Assembly: GCF_000621805.1 (NCBI RefSeq)
Contig: NZ_JHXH01000005.1
Location: forward strand, 62,001-126,000
Direction of reading: 5' to 3'
Source of the DNA: Ruminococcus sp. FC2018
GTDB lineage: Bacteria > Bacillota > Clostridia > Oscillospirales > Ruminococcaceae
DNA length: 64,000 nt
Within the stretch, counting starts at the first letter, position 1; each line of letters starts with the position of its first letter. A model generated the notes under the pieces. That model was not told the origin of the DNA. It did not search any database and saw only the letters and a program-made list of their open reading frames with translations. The translations under genes and the position numbers were made by a program. This document shows positions 44,254 through 52,714 of this stretch, piece after piece.

Positions 44254-46059
44254 ATGAAGAAACGCAGGCTGATGATACAGGTTTCCATACTTGTTGTAAT
44301 ACTATTTATACTTGGTGGGATACTCAGTGTGTTCCTGGTTTACAGAAGCGCAACACGAACCTATCTTACCGCCAAGCAGGATATGATAAAAAGAGATCTG
44401 GATCATATTTGCAGAATAAACGAGGAAAATTCCGGACTTCACTGGTTCTTTGATTATGCCCTGGATCATTATGAGGAGATAAGAGCGAAAAAAGACAATG
44501 ATGATATATTAGATCCGGCATGGGGAAATTTTTTCGATAGAACAGGGCTGTCTAAAAAAGTCGATCCTGATCAGGAAGAAGTATACGATATAATTGAAAA
44601 AGAGGCTACCGACAAAGAAAAGCTGTCCTTTGCAAGGGCTACTTATTCCGGTCTTGGCTACACCATGGATTATGACAATAATGATTTCGGATACGGAAAT
44701 ACATATATAATAGGGATAGATGATGATTTCGGATTTGTTTATTATCAGGCTGATGATTACGGCGGGATCGATGGATACCTCAAGGGTGAAGGTGAAATAA
44801 TAAAAGAAGGTCTGAAACTTGGTGATAAGATAAGCCTTGATATTGAACAGCATCCGGCGCTTAAAAAGATAGTCTCGGACAAGTCGGACCAGACCGAGTT
44901 CGAGATCTATGAGGGTAAAGTCGGCAATCTTGATTATAAAAGCCACTATACCGCTTACCATCCCATTACGTTCAGAGGCAGACTGCAAGCGGTGCTGGTC
45001 ATCGACTATAACTGGGACGACTTCCGCAAAGAGCTTATCGGTGATATAGAAATAATGGCATCGCTGATGCTGGCAGGGCTGGTGATTTTCTGCGGAGTGA
45101 TAATACTCCGGCTGAACCGTGTAGCGGTCATGCCGCTTTCACAACTGCAAAATGTGGTAAATGAGTACAGTAAGACCAAGGACAGCTCAAAGGCAACAGA
45201 GAGCATTGATAAAATAAAGTCCTTCAACGAAATAGGCAAGCTGGCAAAAGAGTTCTCCGAAATGACGGTGGAGATCGAAAACTATATGCAGGAGAATATG
45301 AAGCTTGTAAAAGAAAAGGAAAGAGTTGCCGCAGAAATGGAGCTTGCGGCTAAATTGCAGGCGGATATGCTCCCGAGCAATTATCCTGCCTTTCCACAAA
45401 GACATGAGTTTGACATCTATGCCACCATGAGTCCCGCAAAAGAGGTAGGCGGCGATTTCTACGACTTTTTCCTTGTGGACGAGGATCACCTTGCGCTTAC
45501 AATGGCAGACGTATCCGGAAAGGGAATACCTGCGGCGCTGTTTATGATGATGACCAAGATACTTATACAGAATTTTGCCATGGCTGGACTTTCACCTGCC
45601 GCTGTGCTTGAAAAGACAAACGAGATAATCTGTCAGAATAACGAGGAGCAGATGTTCGTTACGGTTTGGTTTGGTATTCTGGAGATCTCCACAGGCAGAA
45701 TAACTGCCGTTAATGCAGGACACGAGTACCCCATTATAAAAACTGCAGAGGGTGGCTTTGAGATCTATAAGGATAAGCGCTCCATAGCTGTGGGTGATAT
45801 GGATACAATGAAATTCAATGAATATGAATTTATGCTTGAAAAAGGAGGAACTCTGTTCCTTTACACTGACGGCGTTACCGAAGCATTTGACAAGGATGAG
45901 GAAATGTTTGGCAAGCAAAGGCTGCTGGATAATCTGAATAAGCATGCCGGATCAATGCCCATTGAGCTGATCTCAGAGGTCAGGACCGCAGTGAACAGCT
46001 TTGCAGGTGAGGTGGAACAGTCTGATGATATCACCATGCTTGGGATAACCCTTGTGTAA
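44254..46059 (+). CDS. RsbU/SpoIIE-like membrane protein phosphatase with HAMP
   Basis: 601 residues. Two membrane helices (about 9-31 and 265-287) frame an extracytoplasmic sensor domain; then a HAMP segment, a coiled coil, and a PP2C-type domain with GGDFYDF, DVSGKG, YTDGVTEA and SDDITML (about 365-601). This class dephosphorylates STAS proteins in response to a signal, so the STAS protein at 37090 is the obvious candidate substrate. It lies 95 bases after the possible continuation of the preceding gene and ends at a bidirectional terminator. Confidence 0.93.
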   Translation: MKKRRLMIQVSILVVILFILGGILSVFLVYRSATRTYLTAKQDMIKRDLDHICRINEENSGLHWFFDYALDHYEEIRAKKDNDDILDPAWGNFFDRTGLSKKVDPDQEEVYDIIEKEATDKEKLSFARATYSGLGYTMDYDNNDFGYGNTYIIGIDDDFGFVYYQADDYGGIDGYLKGEGEIIKEGLKLGDKISLDIEQHPALKKIVSDKSDQTEFEIYEGKVGNLDYKSHYTAYHPITFRGRLQAVLVIDYNWDDFRKELIGDIEIMASLMLAGLVIFCGVIILRLNRVAVMPLSQLQNVVNEYSKTKDSSKATESIDKIKSFNEIGKLAKEFSEMTVEIENYMQENMKLVKEKERVAAEMELAAKLQADMLPSNYPAFPQRHEFDIYATMSPAKEVGGDFYDFFLVDEDHLALTMADVSGKGIPAALFMMMTKILIQNFAMAGLSPAAVLEKTNEIICQNNEEQMFVTVWFGILEISTGRITAVNAGHEYPIIKTAEGGFEIYKDKRSIAVGDMDTMKFNEYEFMLEKGGTLFLYTDGVTEAFDKDEEMFGKQRLLDNLNKHAGSMPIELISEVRTAVNSFAGEVEQSDDITMLGITLV

Positions 46060-46070
46060 TAAGCAAAAAT

Positions 46071-46110
46071 AAAAGCCTGATACCGTGAAAATTACGGTGT
46101 CAGGCTTTAT
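46071..46110. terminator. Bidirectional terminator between the phosphatase and the response regulator
   Basis: AAAGCCTGATACCGT pairs with ACGGTGTCAGGCTTT, with A/T-rich flanks on both sides; it separates two convergent units. Confidence 0.9.
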
Positions 46111-46116
46111 TGGTTT

Positions 46117-46716
46117 TCAGTACATCAGCTCACCGGGTTCAACAGCAAGTATCCGGGCGAGTTTGAGAAATGTTATTATGTCGGGTATTCGTTTTCCGTT
46201 TTCCCAGCGGGAAATAGTCTGCACTGTAGTGCCCAGCTCTCTGGCAAGCTCTTCTCTTGTCATGTTGCGTTCCTCACGGTGTTTGAGTATCTTCCTGCCT
46301 ATTACGTTTTCTCCGGCGTATTCCGATTCAACGTCCTCCGCTGTGATTTTTGAAACAGGGTGACGCAGGTTTGCAAATGCCTCCTTGAATTTCTCCGTGC
46401 TCACAGGCTTTATAAGAAACGAGCTTGCAAAGGTCTCCCAGCTTTGCAGTGCGAACTTTTCATAGCCGGTGACATAGATGATATTTGTTCTCGGCTTTAT
46501 CTCCAGTATCTTTTTTGCAAGGGTTATGCCGTTTATCTCGGGCATATCTATGTCCATTATAACAACATCGAACATATACTCCTCAAACAGCTTGATGACC
46601 TCCTTAGGTCTGCTGGTGCCTATACACTGTGCGTGGGGCACAACTTTACCCATCTCGTCAAGGTAATCCTCAACTATCAGCTGATTGTCGTCTGCTATAA
46701 GAACCTTCATTTGCAT
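46117..46716 (-). CDS. Response regulator with XRE-type helix-turn-helix output
   Basis: 199 residues. Receiver domain (about 3-120) with DD near 9-10, the phosphoacceptor D55 in VVIMDIDMPEI and the conserved K near 104. The C-terminal part (about 140-199) is an XRE-like DNA-binding domain with REELARELGTTVQTISRWENGKRIP. This output differs from the LytTR domain normally linked to LytS-like kinases. The start may be 46716 or the ATG six bases further on, which is better spaced from GGGAGGG. Its 5' end overlaps the kinase gene by 47 bases. Confidence 0.9.
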   Translation of the reverse strand: MQMKVLIADDNQLIVEDYLDEMGKVVPHAQCIGTSRPKEVIKLFEEYMFDVVIMDIDMPEINGITLAKKILEIKPRTNIIYVTGYEKFALQSWETFASSFLIKPVSTEKFKEAFANLRHPVSKITAEDVESEYAGENVIGRKILKHREERNMTREELARELGTTVQTISRWENGKRIPDIITFLKLARILAVEPGELMY

Positions 46717-48007
46717 TTTCCCTCCCTGATTTGGGTATTTTCACTGTGACTGTCGTGCCGCTGCCGTGCATATCCATATCAAGCGTTCCGCCACAGTGCA
46801 GCTCCAGCCGTTTGCGTGTGTTTTCTATTCCCACTCCCATGTGGAAAGGCTTATCATCAGCAGGCAGATTTCTTGCCGTTCCGTTGTCTGAAACAGTAAT
46901 TATGTAGCTGTCATCTGTGTCATAGGAGCACACAGTGATCTCGCCTCCCTCACGGCTTATGCCGTGGTTCACAGCGTTCTCCACAATAGGTTCCAGCGAC
47001 AGCGGTGGGATCATAAATCCGGTGGCTTTAAGGTCATAGATCACATCAAGCTTTCTGGACTTGTCCGCCCTGACCAGTTCAAGATATACCTTTATGTTGT
47101 TTAGTTCCTTGTCAAAATCAATAAGCTCGTCAGTTTCAATGGCTCCAATGTGGGCTTTGAGATAATCCGAAAAGCTGTCAATGCTTGACACGGCTCGCTG
47201 GCTGTCACGCTTGGCAAGGGAACGGATAATGCTCAGGGAGTTATAAATAAAGTGAGGATGTATCTGGTTTCGCAGCAGCAGCATCTTTTCCTTTTCCAGC
47301 TCAAGATCCTTTTCGACTATGGTGTTTCGCATATCCTCCTGATAAATGACTGAAAGATAAATGTAGTATTCAAGAATAGCCAGTGCTGTAATGAAGTTTG
47401 AAAATCCCGTAACAAGATCCATGTATTCAAGTACAGTGGTTATTGCCACCTGGGTGAGTATCAGGATAACAATGGCGTTTTTGCCGTTGGTGAGATTTCT
47501 GAAATACCTGACCGAGATCACCATAAGCTCTATAACATAGAAGATCTGTACAAAAAAGACCGTGGTCCCCAAAGGTCCCCGGGAAAAGTGATTGTCAGGC
47601 GTTATGGTGTATGCTATCTCGCTGCCGGTAAAAGCAGTGGAGTAAACAACAAGGTTTATTACCGCAGGTATCGCCGAAAGTGGTTTGAGCTTGACACTGG
47701 AGGGTATGATTATCATTATCTCTATCATAATTACAAACGGCCGCAGAATAAACTGCACCGCCGCAGCAAAGTTTCTCAGCGCAACACGCCCTTGCAGATC
47801 CAGACTCAGTATAGAGTCGTTGTTTTCACAAAGGGTCTCGACTGTGTCAAAAACCATAATGATAAGCAACAGAGCTATGCTAAGGAAGAAAAGGTCAGTG
47901 GCAGGGATATTGTATTTTTTGTTTACAAACATTATCACCACTATCGCTGTTATCAGAAGCAGCGTGGCAAAGTTTTGAAAAATAAATGCACCCAGCATTT
48001 TCAGCAC
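46670..48007 (-). CDS. LytS-like membrane sensor histidine kinase
   Basis: 445 residues. Six or seven membrane helices occupy about 1-225, followed by a dimerisation region with QIHPHFIYNSLSI (phosphoacceptor His252 within the His_kinase family motif) and an ATPase domain with N-box VENAVNHG and a GxGxxN motif (GVGIENTRKRL). It senses a ligand in the membrane region and phosphorylates the response regulator encoded by the overlapping downstream gene. The pair is convergent to the phosphatase and shares its terminator. Confidence 0.93.
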   Translation of the reverse strand: MLKMLGAFIFQNFATLLLITAIVVIMFVNKKYNIPATDLFFLSIALLLIIMVFDTVETLCENNDSILSLDLQGRVALRNFAAAVQFILRPFVIMIEIMIIIPSSVKLKPLSAIPAVINLVVYSTAFTGSEIAYTITPDNHFSRGPLGTTVFFVQIFYVIELMVISVRYFRNLTNGKNAIVILILTQVAITTVLEYMDLVTGFSNFITALAILEYYIYLSVIYQEDMRNTIVEKDLELEKEKMLLLRNQIHPHFIYNSLSIIRSLAKRDSQRAVSSIDSFSDYLKAHIGAIETDELIDFDKELNNIKVYLELVRADKSRKLDVIYDLKATGFMIPPLSLEPIVENAVNHGISREGGEITVCSYDTDDSYIITVSDNGTARNLPADDKPFHMGVGIENTRKRLELHCGGTLDMDMHGSGTTVTVKIPKSGRENANEGSYSRRQSADS

Positions 48008-48188
48008 CTCTTACCCAAAGAATAGTCTTGTGATAATTGTAGCATAGTTGTTTCAAAATTGCAATAGTCCTTTTGGCTGACTGTACAGCGGCTGAAAACT
48101 GCATATGTTCCGCCTTTCGCAGTCCGGTGCTGCACAGATCTTAGAAAGATGGGAGAGTTTTGAGGATATAACTCCCGGGCATGGCTGG

Positions 48189-48234
48189 ATATTTGATATA
48201 AGTATTTGTAATCTGAGTAAAGCTGTGGTATGAT
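48189..48234 (+). promoter_or_regulatory. Promoter and probable LysR-type site before the flavodoxin lipoprotein gene
   Basis: TTGTAA (48206-48211), a 17-base spacer and TATGAT (48229-48234). The 24 bases 48189-48212, containing the repeated TATTTG motif, match those at 55188-55211 except for one base. Both precede genes of the same redox island, and a LysR gene lies nearby. Confidence 0.65.
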
Positions 48235-48306
48235 AAAAACAGGATAAAGCAGCCGGCTGCACAGAAGGAAAAATCCCACCGTGCAGGAGCAAAAGGAGGA
48301 AAAACC

Positions 48307-49020
48307 ATGAAAATCAAAAAGATGCTTTTTACAGTAATAGCAGCGTCAATGCTGATGCTCACCGCCTGCGGCTCATCAAGCAGCACCGCAGAAAGCTCAA
48401 AATCGGCAGCTTCCGAAGTTTCCGGATCGTCGGCAGCCGAAACCGACAAAACCGAAACCCAAGCAGCCGAAAGCGCTGCACCGGAGACTTCTGTATCTGA
48501 CAGCTCAAAGACCCCGGAGAGCAACACGGATAACAGCAGCTCCTCAAAGGATACCATCGTAGTCTATTTCTCCGCAACAGGCACCACCAAGGGAGTTGCC
48601 GAAAAGATCGCCGAGGTAACAGGCGGGGATATCTACGAGATAGTCCCACAGGAGAAATATACCGCCGAGGATCTTAACTGGCACGACGACAAAAGCCGTA
48701 CAACTATTGAGATGAACGATACGGGCGCAAGACCGAAGATCAATGGTGAGCTGCCCGATTTAAGCGGATACAAGACAGTGTACATCGGTTATCCTATCTG
48801 GTGGGGCGACGCACCGAGGATAATGAGTACATTCGTTGAGAGCGTTAAGCTTGACGGAAAAACTGTCATACCTTTCTGCACTTCCGGCAGCAGCCCAATA
48901 GGCAACAGCGGAAAGAATCTGGAAAAGCAGGCAGGGCAGGGCAGCTGGCTTTCCGGCGGAAGGCTTGACGGAGGTATCTCAAAGGAAAAGCTCACCGAGT
49001 GGATAGACGGAATTAAATAA
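48307..49020 (+). CDS. Flavodoxin-like lipoprotein, extracytoplasmic
   Basis: 237 residues. Lipoprotein signal with the lipobox LTACG (Cys21), a Ser/Ala/Glu-rich linker to about 80, then a flavodoxin domain (VVYFSATGTTKGVAEKI binding the FMN phosphate, and GYPIWWGDAPRIM, both typical of Flavodoxin_4). The protein would be tethered outside the cell membrane and carry electrons. It begins the island and is transcribed from the LysR-type promoter; the gene at 49128 follows after a hairpin-rich gap. Confidence 0.9.
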   Translation: MKIKKMLFTVIAASMLMLTACGSSSSTAESSKSAASEVSGSSAAETDKTETQAAESAAPETSVSDSSKTPESNTDNSSSSKDTIVVYFSATGTTKGVAEKIAEVTGGDIYEIVPQEKYTAEDLNWHDDKSRTTIEMNDTGARPKINGELPDLSGYKTVYIGYPIWWGDAPRIMSTFVESVKLDGKTVIPFCTSGSSPIGNSGKNLEKQAGQGSWLSGGRLDGGISKEKLTEWIDGIK

Positions 49021-49071
49021 CATAACCACGACCTATGTTTCTCGCCTCTGAGGCGGCGGGCAGCTTAGTCT

Positions 49072-49101
49072 TTCGGTGACGGGGATCGATCCCCCACCGA
49101 A
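49072..49101. other. Palindromic hairpin between the flavodoxin genes
   Basis: GGGGATCGATCCCC is a perfect palindrome flanked by TTCGGTG and CACCGAA arms, giving a long hairpin with a two-base bulge. It lacks a U-run, so it may be a processing site or an interspersed palindromic element rather than a terminator. Confidence 0.5.
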
Positions 49102-49127
49102 GCCCCATATTAAAGGAGGGACAGCGT

Positions 49128-51272
49128 GTGACGACGAAAACAAACCTTATCAAAAGGATAGTGGACGTGGTGCTTACTGTCCTTTTGCTTTTCATAATGG
49201 CATATCAGGTCACAGGTGACTGGCTGCACGAGTGGCTGGGGATCACCATGACGGTGATAGTGATATGTCACCATGTACTTAATTACAAGTGGTACAAGTC
49301 GCTTTTCAAAGGAAAGTATACTGCGTACAGAATAATACTGACTGCAGCCGATGTGCTGCTGCTCGGAGCTTTTGCGCTCACAGCCCTCAGCGGAATGTCC
49401 ATGAGCGGTCACGCAGTACCCTTTATGTACGGCACAATAAATGTGATGAGCGCACGAAAGCTTCACCTTGCAGTTTCATTCTGGTCGTTCACCCTTATGG
49501 GTGTGCATATCGGACTGCATCTGCGCTCCATGACGGCAAAATTTAAGTTTTCTGCCGCAGTAAAGACAGCGGTGCTTTCCCTTTTCGCAGCAGCTGCTGT
49601 GTGGGGCGGATACCTGTTTTTCAAGGGCGAGATAGTAAACTATATGCTCTTTAAGACCCACTTTGCTTTTCTTGATTATGAAAAAGCAAAATGGCTGGTG
49701 GTGGTTGAAAATCTTGCAATGCTGCTGTTCTGGGCATTTGTGGGACATACCCTCACAAGGCTTTCCCAGAAGCATAAGAGCAAGGCGGATATACTCAGAC
49801 CCATAGCCTGGCTTGTGGCAGTGATACTGGCAGCTGTTGTGATGATATTTGCCCTGAAGGACAAATACAGTAGTGGCACGGCAGACTCATGGCAGAATGT
49901 CCCCGTTCCCCAGGCGTCATCGCAAAGTGATGTGCCCGGTACAATCAGCCGCAATGAGCCGGGCAAAGACGGCTTTGTTCTCATAAATGCAGGCAGCTTC
50001 AAAATGGGAAGTCCGGACAGCGAGAACTGGCGGATAAGCGACGAAAAGCAGCATGACGTGAAAGTCAGTGCGTTTTATATAGACCCCTGCGAAACCACCC
50101 AGTGGGACTATGAAAGCATTATGGGCAGCAACCCAAGTACCTTCAAAGGCAAAAAGCTGCCTGTGGATAATATCTCATGGCTCGATGCAGTGAACTATGC
50201 CAATGCAAAGAGCAAAGCAGCAGGTCTTACACCTGCCTATACCGTATCGGACGGACAGGTCAGCTGGGATAGGTCCGCCAACGGATACAGACTTCCCACC
50301 GAAGCCGAGTGGGAATATGCCTGCCGTGGAGGGACCACGACTCCCTTTAATACACAGCATTCACTCAGTGCTCAGGATGCCAATTTCTATGGGCATTATC
50401 CATATGAGATAGAGGAAAACTATTTTGATAATTCCCCCCTTGAGGCTAAGCCCGGAGAGTATCGTAACACCACCGTGGATGTGGGTTCATTCAAGGCAAA
50501 TGACTGGGGACTTTACGACTGCCACGGCAATGTGAACGAGTGGTGCTGGGACTACTACGGGGAATATGATACCTCTCTGACACTGGATCCCACAGGTGTA
50601 CAGTCAGGTACAAGGCATATATACAGAGGCGGCGGCTGGAACGACTTTGCCAAGAATATGCGAAGTGCGTACAGAGCAGCAGGTCAGACTGATATGAAAA
50701 GCTACAATCTGGGTGTGCGGCTTGTGAGAAATGCCGCAGCCGCAAGCGGAGTTGTCACAGTCAATGAGCAGGGGGCAAAAAACAGCGGCTCTGAAAATGT
50801 GCTTATCGTGTACTTCTCCTGGGGTGGAAATACCCGGGGGATAGCTAACGAGATACAAAAGCAAACAGGTGCGGATATTTTTGAGATAACCCTGCAAACG
50901 CCCTATTCCACCGATTATAACACTGTGCTGATGCAGGCACAGGAGGATCAGCATAAGCAGGCAAGACCAAAGATAAACGGCACCGTTGATGTGAGCAAAT
51001 ACGATACCGTACTGCTGGGATACCCCAACTGGTGGGCGTCTGTCCCAATGCCTATCGCCACATTCCTGGAGAGCTATGATCTTTCCGGCAAGCGTATAAT
51101 CCCCTTCTGTTCCCACGGCGGGGGACGCTTCGGACAAAGCCTTACAGCTATTGCAAAGCTGGCACCTGATTCGGTCATGGGAGAGGGGCTGTCGGTGCAC
51201 TACTCGGGCGGCGACAGTATGCCGCAGGACGTTTCCCAATGGTTGAAAGCAAACAACGTGAAAACAAAGTGA
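49128..51272 (+). CDS. Three-part fusion: cytochrome-b-like membrane domain, FGE-sulfatase domain, flavodoxin
   Basis: 714 residues from a GTG start after AGGAGGG. N-terminal part (about 5-250): six or seven membrane helices with paired His (ICHHVLN, KLHLAVSF, GVHIGLH), resembling a heme-binding DUF4405/cytochrome-b-like unit. Middle (about 275-540): an FGE/SUMF1-type domain with FKMGSPDSE, YRLPTEAEWEYACRGG and GNVNEWCWD. End (about 550-714): a Flavodoxin_4 domain with VYFSWGGNT and GYPNWWAS. Electrons could pass from a membrane heme to a flavin held on the same chain. Separate proteins of all three kinds are known; this arrangement I do not recognise. Confidence 0.9.
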   Translation: MTTKTNLIKRIVDVVLTVLLLFIMAYQVTGDWLHEWLGITMTVIVICHHVLNYKWYKSLFKGKYTAYRIILTAADVLLLGAFALTALSGMSMSGHAVPFMYGTINVMSARKLHLAVSFWSFTLMGVHIGLHLRSMTAKFKFSAAVKTAVLSLFAAAAVWGGYLFFKGEIVNYMLFKTHFAFLDYEKAKWLVVVENLAMLLFWAFVGHTLTRLSQKHKSKADILRPIAWLVAVILAAVVMIFALKDKYSSGTADSWQNVPVPQASSQSDVPGTISRNEPGKDGFVLINAGSFKMGSPDSENWRISDEKQHDVKVSAFYIDPCETTQWDYESIMGSNPSTFKGKKLPVDNISWLDAVNYANAKSKAAGLTPAYTVSDGQVSWDRSANGYRLPTEAEWEYACRGGTTTPFNTQHSLSAQDANFYGHYPYEIEENYFDNSPLEAKPGEYRNTTVDVGSFKANDWGLYDCHGNVNEWCWDYYGEYDTSLTLDPTGVQSGTRHIYRGGGWNDFAKNMRSAYRAAGQTDMKSYNLGVRLVRNAAAASGVVTVNEQGAKNSGSENVLIVYFSWGGNTRGIANEIQKQTGADIFEITLQTPYSTDYNTVLMQAQEDQHKQARPKINGTVDVSKYDTVLLGYPNWWASVPMPIATFLESYDLSGKRIIPFCSHGGGRFGQSLTAIAKLAPDSVMGEGLSVHYSGGDSMPQDVSQWLKANNVKTK

Positions 51273-51279
51273 GGTAGCT

Positions 51280-51813
51280 ATGAGAATAACGGTTCTGATG
51301 GGAAGTCCCAACAAAAACGGCTCCACAGGTATACTTGTGGAAAGCTTTAAAAAGGGCGCCGAGCAAAGCGGTCACAGCGTTGAGGTGATAGATGTCTGCC
51401 ATGCAGATGTACATCCCTGCATAGGCTGTGTAAAGTGCGGATATGAAGGTCCATGTGTTCGCAAAGACGACGTGGGAAAAATACGCCAAAGCTTGTTGTC
51501 CTCGGATATGGTGGTGTTAGCCACACCACTGTATTATTACGGTATGACAGCACAGCTCAAAGCGGTGGTGGACCGATTCTGTGCGTATAACAGCAGCCTT
51601 AACCGCAGACATCTGAGATCTGCGCTGCTGACAGTCGCATGGAATTCCGCCGACTGGACCTTTGATGCCCTTGAGTCGCACTACAAAACTCTGGTGCGGT
51701 ATATCAATTTTGAAGATATGGGAATGGTTCTGGGCTACGGCTGCGGAAGTCCGTCAATGACAAGAAACAGTGAATATCCGGATGCTGCATATGAACTTGG
51801 CAGATCATTATGA
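51280..51813 (+). CDS. Flavodoxin/NADPH-dependent FMN reductase family protein
   Basis: 177 residues. ATG 51280 follows GAGG only seven bases after the preceding stop. SPNKNGSTGILVESF binds the flavin phosphate; CIGCVKCGYEGPC resembles the cysteine motif of iron-sulfur flavoproteins. LATPLYYYGMTAQLKAVVDRF completes the family pattern. A cytoplasmic two-electron flavin carrier or reductase; with the neighbouring genes it may supply reducing power to the membrane-linked flavodoxins. The physiological acceptor is unknown. Confidence 0.88.
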   Translation: MRITVLMGSPNKNGSTGILVESFKKGAEQSGHSVEVIDVCHADVHPCIGCVKCGYEGPCVRKDDVGKIRQSLLSSDMVVLATPLYYYGMTAQLKAVVDRFCAYNSSLNRRHLRSALLTVAWNSADWTFDALESHYKTLVRYINFEDMGMVLGYGCGSPSMTRNSEYPDAAYELGRSL

Positions 51814-51832
51814 AATAACAGGAGGATAAAAA

Positions 51833-52588
51833 ATGAGCGAGAAAATAGTACAGACAGCAGGCAGAAATGCACTTGGTGAGTTTGCTCCCGAATTTGCACA
51901 CTTCAACGATGATGTTCTGTTCGGTGAGAACTGGAACAATACCGATATGGACCTTAAAACTAGGTCAATTATCACCGTGGTTGCGCTGATGTCCCAGGGC
52001 GTTACCGACAACTCTATCCGTTACCATATCCACAATGCCAAAAACCACGGTGTGTCTCAAAAGGAAATGGCAGCGGTGATAACCCATACTGCTTTTTACG
52101 CAGGCTGGCCACATGCATGGGCTGTGTTCAACATCGCCAAGGAGGTCTACGCCGACAATGCGGATGCCCTTACCGAAAAGGATAAGTACCAAAAGACACT
52201 TTTGTTCCCCATAGGTGAAAAAAATCCTTACGGCGAGTTTTTTGTGGGACAAAGCTATCTTGCCCCTGTTTCAACAGAGCAGATACCTGTTTTCAATGTG
52301 ACCTTTGAGCCTGCCTGCCGCAACAACTGGCATATCCACCGGTCAAAAAGCGGCGGCGGACAAATGCTTATCTGTGTGGGCGGACGAGGATATTACCAGC
52401 AGTGGGGAAGCCCTGCAAGAGAGCTTAAACCGGGGGACGTTGTAAATATCCCGGCTCAGGTCAAGCACTGGCACGGTGCCGCACCCGACAGCTGGTTCTC
52501 ACACCTTGCAATAGAGATACAGGGTGAGGAAACAAGCACTCAGTGGTGTGAACCTGTGTCGGATGAGGATTACGGAAAACTGAAATAA
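51833..52588 (+). CDS. Carboxymuconolactone decarboxylase-like protein fused to a cupin
   Basis: 251 residues. The first half (about 1-105) is a carboxymuconolactone decarboxylase/AhpD-like domain (LKTRSIITVVALMSQGV, HTAFYAGWPHAWAV); it lacks an obvious AhpD CxxC pair. The second half is a cupin with NNWHIHRSKSGGG and a later His. Cupin-linked members of this family often occur with aldo/keto reductases and flavodoxins, as here. GGAGG precedes the start. Enzymatic activity cannot be named from sequence. Confidence 0.88.
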   Translation: MSEKIVQTAGRNALGEFAPEFAHFNDDVLFGENWNNTDMDLKTRSIITVVALMSQGVTDNSIRYHIHNAKNHGVSQKEMAAVITHTAFYAGWPHAWAVFNIAKEVYADNADALTEKDKYQKTLLFPIGEKNPYGEFFVGQSYLAPVSTEQIPVFNVTFEPACRNNWHIHRSKSGGGQMLICVGGRGYYQQWGSPARELKPGDVVNIPAQVKHWHGAAPDSWFSHLAIEIQGEETSTQWCEPVSDEDYGKLK

Positions 52589-52597
52589 AAATATGCG

Positions 52598-52628
52598 CCC
52601 GGGATATTGTTTCCCGGGTGATTTTATT
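52598..52628 (+). terminator. Terminator of the first redox operon
   Basis: CCCGGGA (52598-52604) pairs with TCCCGGG (52612-52618), followed by TGATTTTATTT. Confidence 0.75.
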
Positions 52629-52656
52629 TGCCTGTATAGTCTGAAATCGTGTGTGA

Positions 52657-52685
52657 TTGACTTTGACGGGTGAATATGGTATACT
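52657..52685 (+). promoter_or_regulatory. Sigma-A promoter of the aldo/keto reductase gene
   Basis: TTGACT (52657-52662), a 17-base spacer and TATACT (52680-52685). It lacks the TATTTG repeat seen in the two LysR-type promoters. Confidence 0.75.
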
Positions 52686-52714
52686 TCTGCTTAATAAAAA
52701 GGAGGGGAAGGACT

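Noticed and set aside
49072-49101. Rho-independent terminator
   Set aside because: Strong hairpin but no U-run, and the downstream gene starts 27 bases later with a good ribosome site; listed as a palindromic element.
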